Origin: Chitinophagaceae bacterium
GTDB taxonomy: Bacteria > Bacteroidota > Bacteroidia > Chitinophagales > Chitinophagaceae
Reading direction: 5' to 3'
Assembly: GCA_019638615.1 (NCBI GenBank)
Contig: JAHBTL010000039.1
Location: 1 to 64,000 of the forward strand
Length of the DNA stretch: 64,000 nt
Shown here piece after piece: positions 26,701-34,843 of the stretch (positions are counted from its first letter, which is position 1; each line of letters opens with the position of its first letter). Under the pieces are notes generated by a model. The model was not told the origin of the DNA. It was given only the letters and a program-made list of their open reading frames with translations, and did not search any database. The translations under genes were made by a program, and so were the position numbers.

Positions 26701-27204
26701 GGGTATGATCAGCGCATCATTTACAACTACAGTGCACCGCCGGTTTCATATGGATTATTGTTGCGCGGTGAGTGGAAAGGATTGAGCCTGGAAGTGTTTT
26801 TCCAGGGATTGGCTGGACATAAAAAATATTACAACGATGGATATGGAAGGAAGGCGTTGATCAGCACTTTGCTGCCACATAGTATTTGGAACGATCACTG
26901 GACACCTGAAAATCCCGGTGCAAAAATGCCTAAGCCGCGGCCCGACTGGATGAATTTCGACAACGTAGCATCCACTTTCTGGCTATATGATGCAAGTTTT
27001 TTGCGGTTGAAAAATATGCAACTCGGATATAATTTCCCGGTTAAGTTTACCAAGCGGGCAGGGCTGCGCGATTTGAAACTCATCGCTTCGGCTACCAACC
27101 TGTTCTACATATCCAGGTTCAAATTTTACGACCCGGAAGTACCATCGACTATGAGTTACCCGAATATGAAAGTTTTCACTTTTGGAGTAAACGTTTCCTT
27201 GTAA
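23779..27204 (+). CDS. SusC/RagA-type TonB-dependent transporter with STN domain (PUL 1)
   Basis: 1141 residues from the ATG at 23779; an in-frame ATG at 23752 adds nine residues, but the later start gives the usual MKLLV opening. A long leader ends ASGYAQ. The STN signalling domain (about 60-130) reads KITIHVKQASLQKVFKEIKK with LFFYSDDVLKG. A carboxypeptidase-like beta domain follows (GKITDENGNVLDGATVRVKG), then the TonB plug (DPLYVIDGVLRNK and SVKDAGSAAIYGVR-type block) and a 22-strand barrel ending FTFGVNVSL. It imports oligosaccharides across the outer membrane with the SusD lipoprotein encoded 21 bp downstream. The STN domain ties its expression to the sigma/FecR pair upstream. Confidence 0.95.
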   Translation: MKLLVPAKGTSCTAYRNTPLLLKTLLYMKLTGILLLTACLQVHASGYAQKITIHVKQASLQKVFKEIKKQTEYLFFYSDDVLKGSSPVTLSLSNATVEEVLDECFKAQPLTYAIVKNSVVIKFRHITLPEENIVSETNVPPPVDLKGKITDENGNVLDGATVRVKGKNKAVQTDANGNYTLTGLDENDLLVVSFVGYYSQEIAVKGKTDLHIVLKVASTILDSTVVVGYGNKKKRLFNGAVTSVKSSEIENIPASNLTNLLAGRMSGVYVSQGTGTPGIASGIRVRSIASWNANDPLYVIDGVLRNKAAFDALDPNEIDEVSILKDAGSAAIYGVRSTNGVIMATTKKGSSQKAVITYNGSISYEKPTKINKLMDVNKAIEVFNEAYPVDMTSLRFGPDEVAYFKENGGYNWLDYVYRDPLTHRHALSISGGNDRIKYYIGGSYYDEIGFLDQLKYNKYNLRGNIEAKLHRDITVSLGLANMYDNRERYNFSYDGGSADLSNLWYKLLYFHWNTPPYIDGKPVNPGWLGNSIEMIKNGGYTRNSAQRMDALMTLNYNVYAVPGLSARVSFSKNLTNDYTKEFGKRTHLYNFKPTGSSGKIMSDTLIGTSTSGDPGREYLSNYWQKINESQFNMQASYVKSIGDHNINATVVYEQYTQRYNNLYGARFNFPIIVTDQFFATSDNPSDAGIGGDETEAARLSYIGRIDYDYKQKYILSASVRRDGSTLFAPSKRWGWFPSVSAGWIISEESFFKSKFIDFLKARASFGMTGSDAVGGWQWQERYVASGGFYFGDQLVKGINHGGIVNPNLTWEKSKSYNFGVNLSFLNNFTFSADYWFRNTYNILGARIQSVPVSFGGSMPSENYGKIDSKGYEFELGYNAAITHSLNFFVKGNFSWAANKVKLIDVAQNVRPENNPIGRPWGTISGYVADDILRTQADVDKLPDNYRIIGFVPEIGMLNYVDVSGPNQVPDGTIDGYDQRIIYNYSAPPVSYGLLLRGEWKGLSLEVFFQGLAGHKKYYNDGYGRKALISTLLPHSIWNDHWTPENPGAKMPKPRPDWMNFDNVASTFWLYDASFLRLKNMQLGYNFPVKFTKRAGLRDLKLIASATNLFYISRFKFYDPEVPSTMSYPNMKVFTFGVNVSL

Positions 27205-27225
27205 CAATTCTGAAACTTTCAAGTT

Positions 27226-28926
27226 ATGAACATGAACATCTATAAAACAATATACATTTTGTCACTTGCGGTACTGCTGTTGTTTACCGCTGGGTGCGAA
27301 AAAATACTGGATAGAAAAGACCTGCGTTCCATCAATCCGGGTGATGTATGGAATGACGTTGGACTCGCCACAGCATTTGTTAATAATATATATGGCGACC
27401 TCATGACGGGCATGCCCACTAACCAGGGTGGAGCTTCTGATGAATGTACCGATAACGGTGAGATGCGCACTTTCCTGGCGGGCATTGCTACTATTGATTC
27501 TTACAACAGTTTTCCTTATGGTACTATTCTTAAAATAAATATGGCACTGGAAAATCTTGAAAAAGGAGGTTTACCGGAAGCCGACAGGAACAAATTGAAA
27601 GGACAGGTTTTATTCTGGAGAGCCTGGGCCTATTTTATGATGGTAAAAGCGTATGGAGGTGTGCCGCTGGTACTGAATACCCAGGATGTATCGGACAAGG
27701 AACAGTTATTTGTGCCGCGCAGCAAAACATCTGAATGTATAACACAAATAGCAAAAGATATTGATGATGCGATTGCTTTATTGCCTGATGCCTGGCCGGG
27801 AGAAGAAGGTCGTATAGACAAGGGTGTAGCTATGGCATTTAAAGGAAGAGTATTGTTGTATTACGCAAGCCCCCAGTTCATGCCCTCCGGTAATGCAGCA
27901 CGCTGGCAGGCTGCGTATGATGCCAACAAAGAAGCACTTCAGTATTTGACGGGTAAGGGAAAGGGATTGATGGATCACTTTGGCGATATATGGTACCAGG
28001 AATTGAACAAAGAGGTTATTATGGTGCGCAGGTATGCGCCTGTACCGGCTCCCACGCATTCGCAGGCGGGCATGCGCCCGATATTATATTCGAAAGACGC
28101 TGCCAACCAGGATATCCCTTCGTTGCAACTGGTGAATGCGTTCCCCATGAAAGACGGATCTGTGTTCAACCCGGCTACCACATCGTATGATACCTTATTT
28201 AAGAACAGGGATGAAAGATTTTATGCATCCATCGCATACAATGGTTCTGATATGGGCTTAAAAGACATGGTAGATCTTGGAACCTATCTCTGGACCTACT
28301 GGGGACCCAATGGTAGCGTGATAGGCCCACTGGGAACGCCTACCAGTTTCTATCGCCAGAAAGGGTTGGATAAAACGCTTACACAACAAACGGTTCACGC
28401 CGGAACAGTTGACTGGATTGAAATCCGTTTTGCAGAAGTGCTGATGAATTTTGGCGAAGCAGCCAACGAACTGGACAAGACCATCGAAGCCCTGGATGTT
28501 TTATACCAGATAAGGAGCAGAGCCGGTATTTTACCTGGTAATGATGGTCACTATGGTATTACGGCTGCCAGTAAAGATGCAATACGGGAAGCATATATGA
28601 ATGAAAGATTTGTTGAATTTGCATTCGAAGATAAACGGTGGTGGGATCTCAGGCGCTGGCGCAGGCTGGATATACTCAATACAGTACATCGCAGAACAGG
28701 TTTACGGTATACATTGAAAACCGGGCAAACAGCACCTGCAGGCCATGATGATATAAATACCGTATGGAATCGGTTTACCTGGGAAGTAGTAACTGTAGAT
28801 ACTCGTGACATTGAGGTACAGGATAATTACTATTTCTACGGTATACCCATGTATGTGCTGGAACGCAGTAGCAATATAGAACAAACACAAGGCTGGAATA
28901 ACGGCGCTTTTGACCCTCTTCAGTAA
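27226..28926 (+). CDS. SusD/RagB glycan-binding lipoprotein (PUL 1)
   Basis: 566 residues with a lipobox LFTAGC (Cys24). The N-terminal SusD-like domain includes RSINPGDVWNDVGLATAFVN and LKGQVLFWRAWAYFMMVKAY (the TPR-like helices). The C-terminal RagB domain contains EIRFAEVLMNFGEAANELD and the hallmark FVEFAFEDKRWWDLRRWRRL. It is the lid that captures glycan at the cell surface and delivers it to the SusC barrel encoded just upstream. The 21-bp spacing indicates co-translation from one mRNA. Sequence alone does not reveal the ligand. Confidence 0.95.
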   Translation: MNMNIYKTIYILSLAVLLLFTAGCEKILDRKDLRSINPGDVWNDVGLATAFVNNIYGDLMTGMPTNQGGASDECTDNGEMRTFLAGIATIDSYNSFPYGTILKINMALENLEKGGLPEADRNKLKGQVLFWRAWAYFMMVKAYGGVPLVLNTQDVSDKEQLFVPRSKTSECITQIAKDIDDAIALLPDAWPGEEGRIDKGVAMAFKGRVLLYYASPQFMPSGNAARWQAAYDANKEALQYLTGKGKGLMDHFGDIWYQELNKEVIMVRRYAPVPAPTHSQAGMRPILYSKDAANQDIPSLQLVNAFPMKDGSVFNPATTSYDTLFKNRDERFYASIAYNGSDMGLKDMVDLGTYLWTYWGPNGSVIGPLGTPTSFYRQKGLDKTLTQQTVHAGTVDWIEIRFAEVLMNFGEAANELDKTIEALDVLYQIRSRAGILPGNDGHYGITAASKDAIREAYMNERFVEFAFEDKRWWDLRRWRRLDILNTVHRRTGLRYTLKTGQTAPAGHDDINTVWNRFTWEVVTVDTRDIEVQDNYYFYGIPMYVLERSSNIEQTQGWNNGAFDPLQ

Positions 28927-29063
28927 AAGGCTGTTGGTTTTATCAATACAGTTTCAAGGTTGATTATTGAAAAACAGGAAGAGTATGAGGCTGATCAAAA
29001 AGGTCGTCATTTTGAGTTAACAATTAGGTGGTACTCAATCATAGGACGTGACATGTATAAGCA

Positions 29064-29150
29064 TCGTCACCTTGAGCGTAGCGTAGCGATCCCGAACGTT
29101 CGGGGAGAGAGGTCTCCTGAACAGGGATACGCTGTTGAGATTTCTTATCT
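29064..29150. repeat. Interspersed palindromic intergenic repeat
   Basis: The 299-bp gap between SusD and the esterase contains CGTCACCTTGAGCGTAGCGT, a perfect 14-bp palindrome CCCGAACGTTCGGG (29091-29104) and GGTCTCCTGAACAGGGATAC. This vocabulary (CGTCA...TTGAGCG...TCTCCTGAACAGGGAT) is that of dispersed extragenic palindromic repeats of Bacteroidota genomes. No gene is visible in the gap. Confidence 0.5.
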
Positions 29151-29225
29151 TTTTTGGTCAGCCTTTGCACCTGTGAAAATGGTCTTATAGCATCTTCTGA
29201 CTTAGATTAAACTGAATTTACAGTA

Positions 29226-30077
29226 ATGGGTAAGCGATTTTTTGTATTTGCCTGCTTCCTGGTATGTGTATTGACCGGCGATGCTCAGGATAAAGAGGTA
29301 CAATATTCCCGTGCAGGTAAGAAGAAAAATTTTCACATTTTCCTGTTGATGGGGCAGTCGAACATGGCCGGTTACGGATGTGTCGTTGAATCTGACCCCT
29401 GGCAACCGGGCGACAAAGAATCTGTACCAGGTGTATGGGCACTTACCGGTCAACATCAACTGGATGCAGATACCAGCATAAGCGAAGTGAAATGGATCCC
29501 TGCAAAACATCCACTCCATGTATTACAAAGCTCCGCGCAGTTTGGCATGGGTATAGACTTCGCGAGAGAATATATAAAGTTGCATCCCGGAGTTACTGTT
29601 GGGCTCATTCCCTGTGCATGGGGCGGCGCTTCTATCAACTGGTTAAACAAAGGCACTTCACACTATGCCAATGCCATCATGCGGGCAAGGCTTGCTGCAA
29701 AAGATGGTGTTATAATGGGTGTTCTATGGCACCAGGGCGAAAGTGATTCTGTTACACCCGAGCTGGCAGCTTTGTATCAAAACAAACTTGATAGGCTTGT
29801 TATGGATGTAAGAAAAGATTTAAGCAACAGCCGGCTTGCCTTTGTATGTGGCGATCTTGCTGAATTTTACGGACAGGGGCGATCAGCAACACACAAAGCA
29901 GGAATTCCAATTATAAGAAGAACCCTTCATGAGCTCCCTTTACGTTTACCCTATACCTATTGCGTTGCAACCGATGGATTGAAAAGCCCCGATGAACATT
30001 ATGTGCATTTCGACCGATGGTCTAATATTCAATTAGGCCGGCGCTATGCACAAGCGTTTAAAATATTACTACGTTAG
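29226..30077 (+). CDS. SGNH-type carbohydrate esterase (SASA/CE6-like)
   Basis: 283 residues. A signal peptide (FFVFACFLVCVLTGDAQ) leads into block I FLLMGQSNMAGYG with the nucleophile Ser45. The block GVLWHQGESDS and the C-terminal DEHYVHFDRWSNIQLGRRYA (catalytic Asp/His) complete the SGNH hydrolase pattern of the sialate O-acetylesterase/acetylxylan esterase group. It would remove O-acetyl groups from sugars in the periplasm so that glycosidases can act. It follows the SusCD pair on the same strand and precedes a putative glycosidase by 41 bp. Whether its natural substrate is sialic acid or another acetylated sugar cannot be told from sequence. Confidence 0.88.
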   Translation: MGKRFFVFACFLVCVLTGDAQDKEVQYSRAGKKKNFHIFLLMGQSNMAGYGCVVESDPWQPGDKESVPGVWALTGQHQLDADTSISEVKWIPAKHPLHVLQSSAQFGMGIDFAREYIKLHPGVTVGLIPCAWGGASINWLNKGTSHYANAIMRARLAAKDGVIMGVLWHQGESDSVTPELAALYQNKLDRLVMDVRKDLSNSRLAFVCGDLAEFYGQGRSATHKAGIPIIRRTLHELPLRLPYTYCVATDGLKSPDEHYVHFDRWSNIQLGRRYAQAFKILLR

Positions 30078-30118
30078 CATCATCCTTTTATCATCAAATT
30101 TATTTCAACATAAACAGT

Positions 30119-32311
30119 ATGGCTTATACATCAGCAGGCATTCGATATTTTTTTATTGTAATGTTATTAACTTTTTATGGAACAGTAATCGCCCAGGTAA
30201 ATGATCCGTATGCGCATCAGAAAAACGATTGGCTGGTACATAAAAAACACATGCCTGCACAATTAAAAGAAAACAAAAATGAAAAAATCATCACCATTAC
30301 CAATGGAATGACACAGCGAAGCTTTTACCTGGGCGAAAACCTGGTATGTTTCGATTATACTAACCTGGTTTCCGGCGAACAACTCATCCGGTCTGTGCGT
30401 CCGGAAGCGCGGATCACCATTAACGGAACCGAGTATAATATAGGCGGGTTACATGGGCAGAAAGAACATGCTTATTTTGTAACCGGTTGGTTAAAAGAGC
30501 TGAAGGCCGATAACCGGGATTTCGTTTATACATCACATGAATGGACTTCGCTTACACAACCTGTTAACTGGAAAGCGACTGACTGGGCAGGTAGCAGAAG
30601 TTTACCTACGGGCAAATCGCTGGTGCTTACTTTTAAAAACAATAGCCCTGCATTAAAAGACATTATTGTGAAAGTACACTATGATGTATTTGATAACATA
30701 CCGGTATTATGTAAGCGGGTTACAATTGAAAATAAAAGTAATAACACTATCACAATTAACCAGATAGTAAATGAAATACTCGCGATGCCTGAGGAAGAGT
30801 CGGCAGTAACAGGCGACAGCTCCAAAATGGCTGTGCCGCACGGGATCTTTATAGAAAGCAATTACGCTTTCAACGACGCCATGCGCATTCACCTGAGTGA
30901 TCAGACCACGAACTGGAAATCCGATCCCTCCTATAGAAGCCAGGTTCACGTACAATACAAAACCCCCTGCCTTCTGGAGGTATATCCAAGGCATGGCATT
31001 GGGATATACCTGAAAGCGGGAGATGATTTTAACTCAATCCGTACTTATGAATTATTGCTCGACAGTTATGACAGAACAAGAAGGGGCTTAGCCCGTAAAC
31101 AGTTCTACAGAACGATTGCCCCATGGACAACCCGCAACCCGATTTTTATGCATCTGATTGCGGAGGATACCGCGCAGATCAGACGCGCCATTGATCAATG
31201 CGTTGCCACTGGCTATGAAGCCGTGATCTTAAGCTTTGGAAGTGCGCTAAATATGGAAGATACATCGGCAGCCAATCTGAAAATGTACAAAGGGATAGCT
31301 GACTATGCACATTCGAAAAACATTCTGATAGGTGGGTATGCCTTGTTCATTTCCAGGAGCATCAGTCCCGACGTGGATGTTATTAACCCGTATACAGGCA
31401 AGCCAGGACAGGTAGAAGGAGGATCCTCACCCTGCATGGCAAGTGCCTGGGGTATTGAATGGCTCGAAAAGATCAGGAACTTTTTTGTTAAAACGGGTTT
31501 CGACATGTTTGAAAACGATGGACCGTATGGCGGCGATGTGTGCGCTTCTACAAAACATATTGGGCACAAAGGACTGGAAGATTCACAGTGGGCACAAATA
31601 GAACTACAAAAAAAATTGTATCATTTTTTGAACGAGCGGGGCGTATACATCAATTCTCCCGACTGGTATTTTATGGATGGTTCTCACAAGGCGGGAATAG
31701 GTTACAGGGAACCCAATTTTACATTACCAAGGGAGCGGCAGAAAATATTAAACCGCCAGAATGCGTATGATGCCATGTGGAATGAGACCCCGTCGATGGT
31801 TTGGGGGTTTGTTCCCCTGACGGAATATGGTGGTGGAGGAGCAGCAGCAACCATAGAACCACTCAAAGACCACCTGAACATGTATGAGCAGCTAATGATG
31901 CAGTACTATGGAACTGGTGTGCAGGCATGCTATCGTGGCCCACGGTTATACGATACCGATAGTACCAAAAAACTGGTGCAATCTGTAATTACCTGGTATA
32001 AAAAGTATCGTGATATATTGAACTCAGACATTATACATCTGCGCAGACCCGATGCGAGAGATTGGGATGGATTGATGCATGTAAACGCAGGCTTGCCGCA
32101 AACAGCATTGGCAATGCTGTACAACCCGCTTGCAACACCTATACAGCGAACGATCAAATTGCCTTTATATTATACGGGTCTTAATAAAGCAGCAAAGGTC
32201 AGGGTGAAAGAAGGCAGTCCCAAAACATATACTTTAAATGGTGCCTGCGAAGCGACTGTAACGGTAACTATCCCGGCAGAAAGTTATACCTGGCTGGTAG
32301 TAGAAAAATGA
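30119..32311 (+). CDS. Putative glycoside hydrolase, clan GH-D-like (alpha-galactosidase-like)
   Basis: 730 residues with a signal peptide (FFIVMLLTFYGTVIAQ). The first 330 residues form a beta-sandwich of the type found before GH27/GH36/GH97 barrels. The barrel part contains AVILSFGSALNMED, ILIGGYALFISRSIS and GFDMFENDGPYGGDVC, where the Asp in the ENDGP context is in the position expected of a barrel-end catalytic acid. A second candidate lies in INSPDWYFMDGSH. The C-terminal 90 residues are a small beta domain. I cannot place it in a numbered GH family; clan D resemblance is by layout. It lies between the esterase and a GH20 in PUL 1, so it probably removes a different terminal sugar of the same glycan. 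Confidence 0.65.
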   Translation: MAYTSAGIRYFFIVMLLTFYGTVIAQVNDPYAHQKNDWLVHKKHMPAQLKENKNEKIITITNGMTQRSFYLGENLVCFDYTNLVSGEQLIRSVRPEARITINGTEYNIGGLHGQKEHAYFVTGWLKELKADNRDFVYTSHEWTSLTQPVNWKATDWAGSRSLPTGKSLVLTFKNNSPALKDIIVKVHYDVFDNIPVLCKRVTIENKSNNTITINQIVNEILAMPEEESAVTGDSSKMAVPHGIFIESNYAFNDAMRIHLSDQTTNWKSDPSYRSQVHVQYKTPCLLEVYPRHGIGIYLKAGDDFNSIRTYELLLDSYDRTRRGLARKQFYRTIAPWTTRNPIFMHLIAEDTAQIRRAIDQCVATGYEAVILSFGSALNMEDTSAANLKMYKGIADYAHSKNILIGGYALFISRSISPDVDVINPYTGKPGQVEGGSSPCMASAWGIEWLEKIRNFFVKTGFDMFENDGPYGGDVCASTKHIGHKGLEDSQWAQIELQKKLYHFLNERGVYINSPDWYFMDGSHKAGIGYREPNFTLPRERQKILNRQNAYDAMWNETPSMVWGFVPLTEYGGGGAAATIEPLKDHLNMYEQLMMQYYGTGVQACYRGPRLYDTDSTKKLVQSVITWYKKYRDILNSDIIHLRRPDARDWDGLMHVNAGLPQTALAMLYNPLATPIQRTIKLPLYYTGLNKAAKVRVKEGSPKTYTLNGACEATVTVTIPAESYTWLVVEK

Positions 32312-32315
32312 TATA

Positions 32316-32370
32316 CTCTCTCCCTGCCCGTTCCGTTCAGGCGGGCACGGAGAGTTCCGATTTATCGGAA
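32316..32370. repeat. Palindromic intergenic repeat with two hairpins
   Basis: CTCTCCCTGCCCG pairs imperfectly with CGGGCACGGAGAG (32342-32354) around TTCCGTTCAGG, and a second perfect hairpin TTCCGA-TTTA-TCGGAA follows at 32355-32370. It lies in the 139-bp gap after the putative glycosidase. It resembles dispersed GC-rich palindromes and may act as an mRNA-stabilising or attenuating structure in the PUL transcript. Confidence 0.45.
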
Positions 32371-32450
32371 AGGGTGAGGCGATATTCGAAAGCCTAAAGA
32401 TATTCGCCGTACGGGAATATATATTGTTTTTTCCATAAAGTATTTTACAA

Positions 32451-34496
32451 ATGGTTATGATAAAAAAGAAGCTCTATGTGTTAGTTGCACTGTTTTGTAT
32501 ACCCTTCAGTGCATTTCTGCAAACAGGCACTACAACCATCAACATTATCCCTACACCCACGCAGGTTGTTACAGGCGGCAATCAAATGTTCAGTACCGGC
32601 AGTATCAGGTATTGGGTAAGTGAGGATTCATTGTTGCCGTTAGTACAGGTATTGAAACAGGATGTTCGTTTATTTTCGGCAATCAACTTTAACTCGGTAG
32701 CCGATAAACAAACGGCTAACCTGCAGGTGAATAAAGTAAATACGCTGAACCCAAACGAATATGTTGTTGACATTAAAAAGGACATTATAATAAATGCAGG
32801 CAGTTGCCAGTCGGCGGCCTGGGCGCTTACCTCTGTTTTGCAATTGATGCAGGTTCAGAAAAACAGATTAAGATGGCCACAGGCACGAATACACGATCAA
32901 CCTGCCAGTACTTACAGGGGTGTGCTGCTGGATGTGGCAAGAAGATGGCATGAAGCCGCCACCATCCGTTCATTGATCGACATCTGCCGGTTTTATAAAA
33001 TTCCTTATATACAACTACACCTCACCGATGACCAGTTGTTTACTTTTCCATCGATGGCATTCCCTGCGTTGGCAACTCCCGGTAAACACTATACGCGGGA
33101 AGAACTTTTTGAACTGGTACAATACGGGCAGGAGCGGGGGGTGACTTTAATACCTGAAATGGACCTGCCGGGGCATAGCACTGCCATGCGGCGGGCAATG
33201 CCTGAATTGTTTGGTAGAGAAGATTTACGCGTCATTGATATTAATAAGCCGGAAGTATATGCGGCGGTTAAAACTCTTATTAAAGAAATGGCTGCTGTAT
33301 TTTATACTTCGCCTTATATTCATATAGGTGCCGATGAATGCAATTTTGAAATATTTGACAAACTCCCCGAAACCCAAAACAACTTGCGCAAAAAGGGATA
33401 TGCTGAAACGCATGATCTGTTGCTGGAATACATTATTGAAATGAACAAGTATGTAAAAAGCCTTGGTAAAACAACGTTGATGTGGGAAAGTTTTAATGGT
33501 AAGGGCAAGACGTATTTAACCATTCCTGATGACATACTCATTTTTGCCTGGGAAACATTGTATCAACGCCCGGACAGCCTGTTAGACAATGGTTATACCA
33601 TTATGAATGCAGCCTGGAAGCCACTATATATTACGCCCGGCTATCGCTGGAGTGCAAAATATATTTATGAAGACTGGAATCTTTCAAAATGGCAGAACTG
33701 GTGGGATGCAGCGCCTTCCTATCATACCATCCAATTGCCTTCTAATCCCAAAATCATAGGAGCTCAGTATTGTTCATGGGAAATGGAAGACCATATGGAA
33801 ATCCCGGAGTTGATATCGAGGATCCCTGCCTTTTCCGAAAAAACATGGAACAGTGAAATAAAAAGAGACTATAAGAATTTTGAAGAGAACAATGTGTTAC
33901 TCGGCAAAAAGCTACACCGTATTATGTATGGTGCCGATATTTCTATCGCTGGTTTAATTCCCACTGTTGAACATGAAATAGAATCTCTTGAAACCAATTT
34001 TACAGACGAGGTACAAATAAAGTGTAGCCCTGTACTGAAAGGTTCATTTGTCACTTATACAACTGATGGAACAATGCCAGAGGTCAACGCTGCAAGATTG
34101 AAGAATGCTTTGACAATCGACAGTTCCACGCACCTGCAAATTGTCATATTTAATGCAGCCAATCAACGTATAGGGTTCTACAACAATAAGTTCAGGAAAG
34201 TACCTGTTGATTTAAAAATTACTGGCAACTATATCTTACCTGCGAATGTAAATGTAATGAATCACCCGTCCATTATTATTAAAGACCCGGTAAAAGTAGA
34301 AACCCTTTTCAACAAAAACAATAAGGGTATGGTACGGTATAAAATCAGTGAAAAAGATAAGCCGGGTGGATTAGAGGTATATAAAGAAGACGCTAAAATT
34401 GTAATTGACAAAACCTGTGCGCTTGAAGTTTTTATAGAAGATGAAAATGGAAAATTGGCAGAACGGTCTTTATTGTATATAAAGCGAATGGAATAA
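32451..34496 (+). CDS. GH20 beta-N-acetylhexosaminidase (PUL 1)
   Basis: 681 residues (an alternative start at 32457 removes two residues). A signal peptide is followed by the GH20b-type N-domain (about 30-150) and the TIM barrel from PASTYRGVLLDVARRW (about 151). The catalytic pair is Asp295-Glu296 in HIGADECNFE, and IPEMDLPGHS (about 234-243) is the second GH20 hallmark. The usual Gly-Gly-Asp-Glu is Gly-Ala-Asp-Glu here. Residues after about 500 form extra C-terminal beta domains, including a CHB_HEX-like segment (TYTTDGTMPEVNAARLKN). The enzyme removes terminal beta-GlcNAc/GalNAc by the oxazoline (substrate-assisted) mechanism. It is the last intact gene of PUL 1. Confidence 0.93.
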   Translation: MVMIKKKLYVLVALFCIPFSAFLQTGTTTINIIPTPTQVVTGGNQMFSTGSIRYWVSEDSLLPLVQVLKQDVRLFSAINFNSVADKQTANLQVNKVNTLNPNEYVVDIKKDIIINAGSCQSAAWALTSVLQLMQVQKNRLRWPQARIHDQPASTYRGVLLDVARRWHEAATIRSLIDICRFYKIPYIQLHLTDDQLFTFPSMAFPALATPGKHYTREELFELVQYGQERGVTLIPEMDLPGHSTAMRRAMPELFGREDLRVIDINKPEVYAAVKTLIKEMAAVFYTSPYIHIGADECNFEIFDKLPETQNNLRKKGYAETHDLLLEYIIEMNKYVKSLGKTTLMWESFNGKGKTYLTIPDDILIFAWETLYQRPDSLLDNGYTIMNAAWKPLYITPGYRWSAKYIYEDWNLSKWQNWWDAAPSYHTIQLPSNPKIIGAQYCSWEMEDHMEIPELISRIPAFSEKTWNSEIKRDYKNFEENNVLLGKKLHRIMYGADISIAGLIPTVEHEIESLETNFTDEVQIKCSPVLKGSFVTYTTDGTMPEVNAARLKNALTIDSSTHLQIVIFNAANQRIGFYNNKFRKVPVDLKITGNYILPANVNVMNHPSIIIKDPVKVETLFNKNNKGMVRYKISEKDKPGGLEVYKEDAKIVIDKTCALEVFIEDENGKLAERSLLYIKRME

Positions 34497-34531
34497 AAGT
34501 TTTTGTCTTTGTCAAATTTTGAGGAGCAAGT

Positions 34532-34836
34532 ATGAAAATTATAATATCGTTTTTCTTGCGTGCTGCATTGTATTTTTTACTATAGCTAACGCGCAAGCCA
34601 TTGCATTGGCTTCGCTGCTTGAAGAAATGAGCAACCAGGATACCCTGGGTGCGGGTTCTATGGGCTTTACTACAGTACTTACGCTTTCGGGTGTTACCAA
34701 AGAAACCGATCTCGACCAGTTCGGGTATGCCCCCGACTTTATCATACCTTCTATTAAGGATTTGCTTGATGAAGATCTGTTTACACATGTAATTGAAAAA
34801 CATAAGCAGTTGCAGTTGCAGTCATATCAGGCATAA
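34532..34836 (+). pseudogene. Chimeric remnant: GH172-like N-terminus fused to a duplicated HAD-phosphatase tail
   Basis: An ATG at 34532 after GAGGAGCAAG starts a signal peptide (MKIIISFFL) that runs into a stop after 17 codons. The other frame, open from 34519, supplies the rest of the leader (CCIVFFTIANAQ) and then IALASLLEEMSNQDTL, the opening typical of DUF2961/GH172 glycosidases. From 34645 it switches in frame to GAGSMGFTTVLTLSGVTKE and the complete C-terminus of the NagD-like HAD protein, matching 21329-21493 with 5 differences in 165 bp by eye, the last ~100 bp being identical. So one frameshift and one deletion/recombination junction are visible. It ends 7 bp before the convergent DUF4838 gene. 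Confidence 0.75.
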
Positions 34837-34843
34837 AATATCG

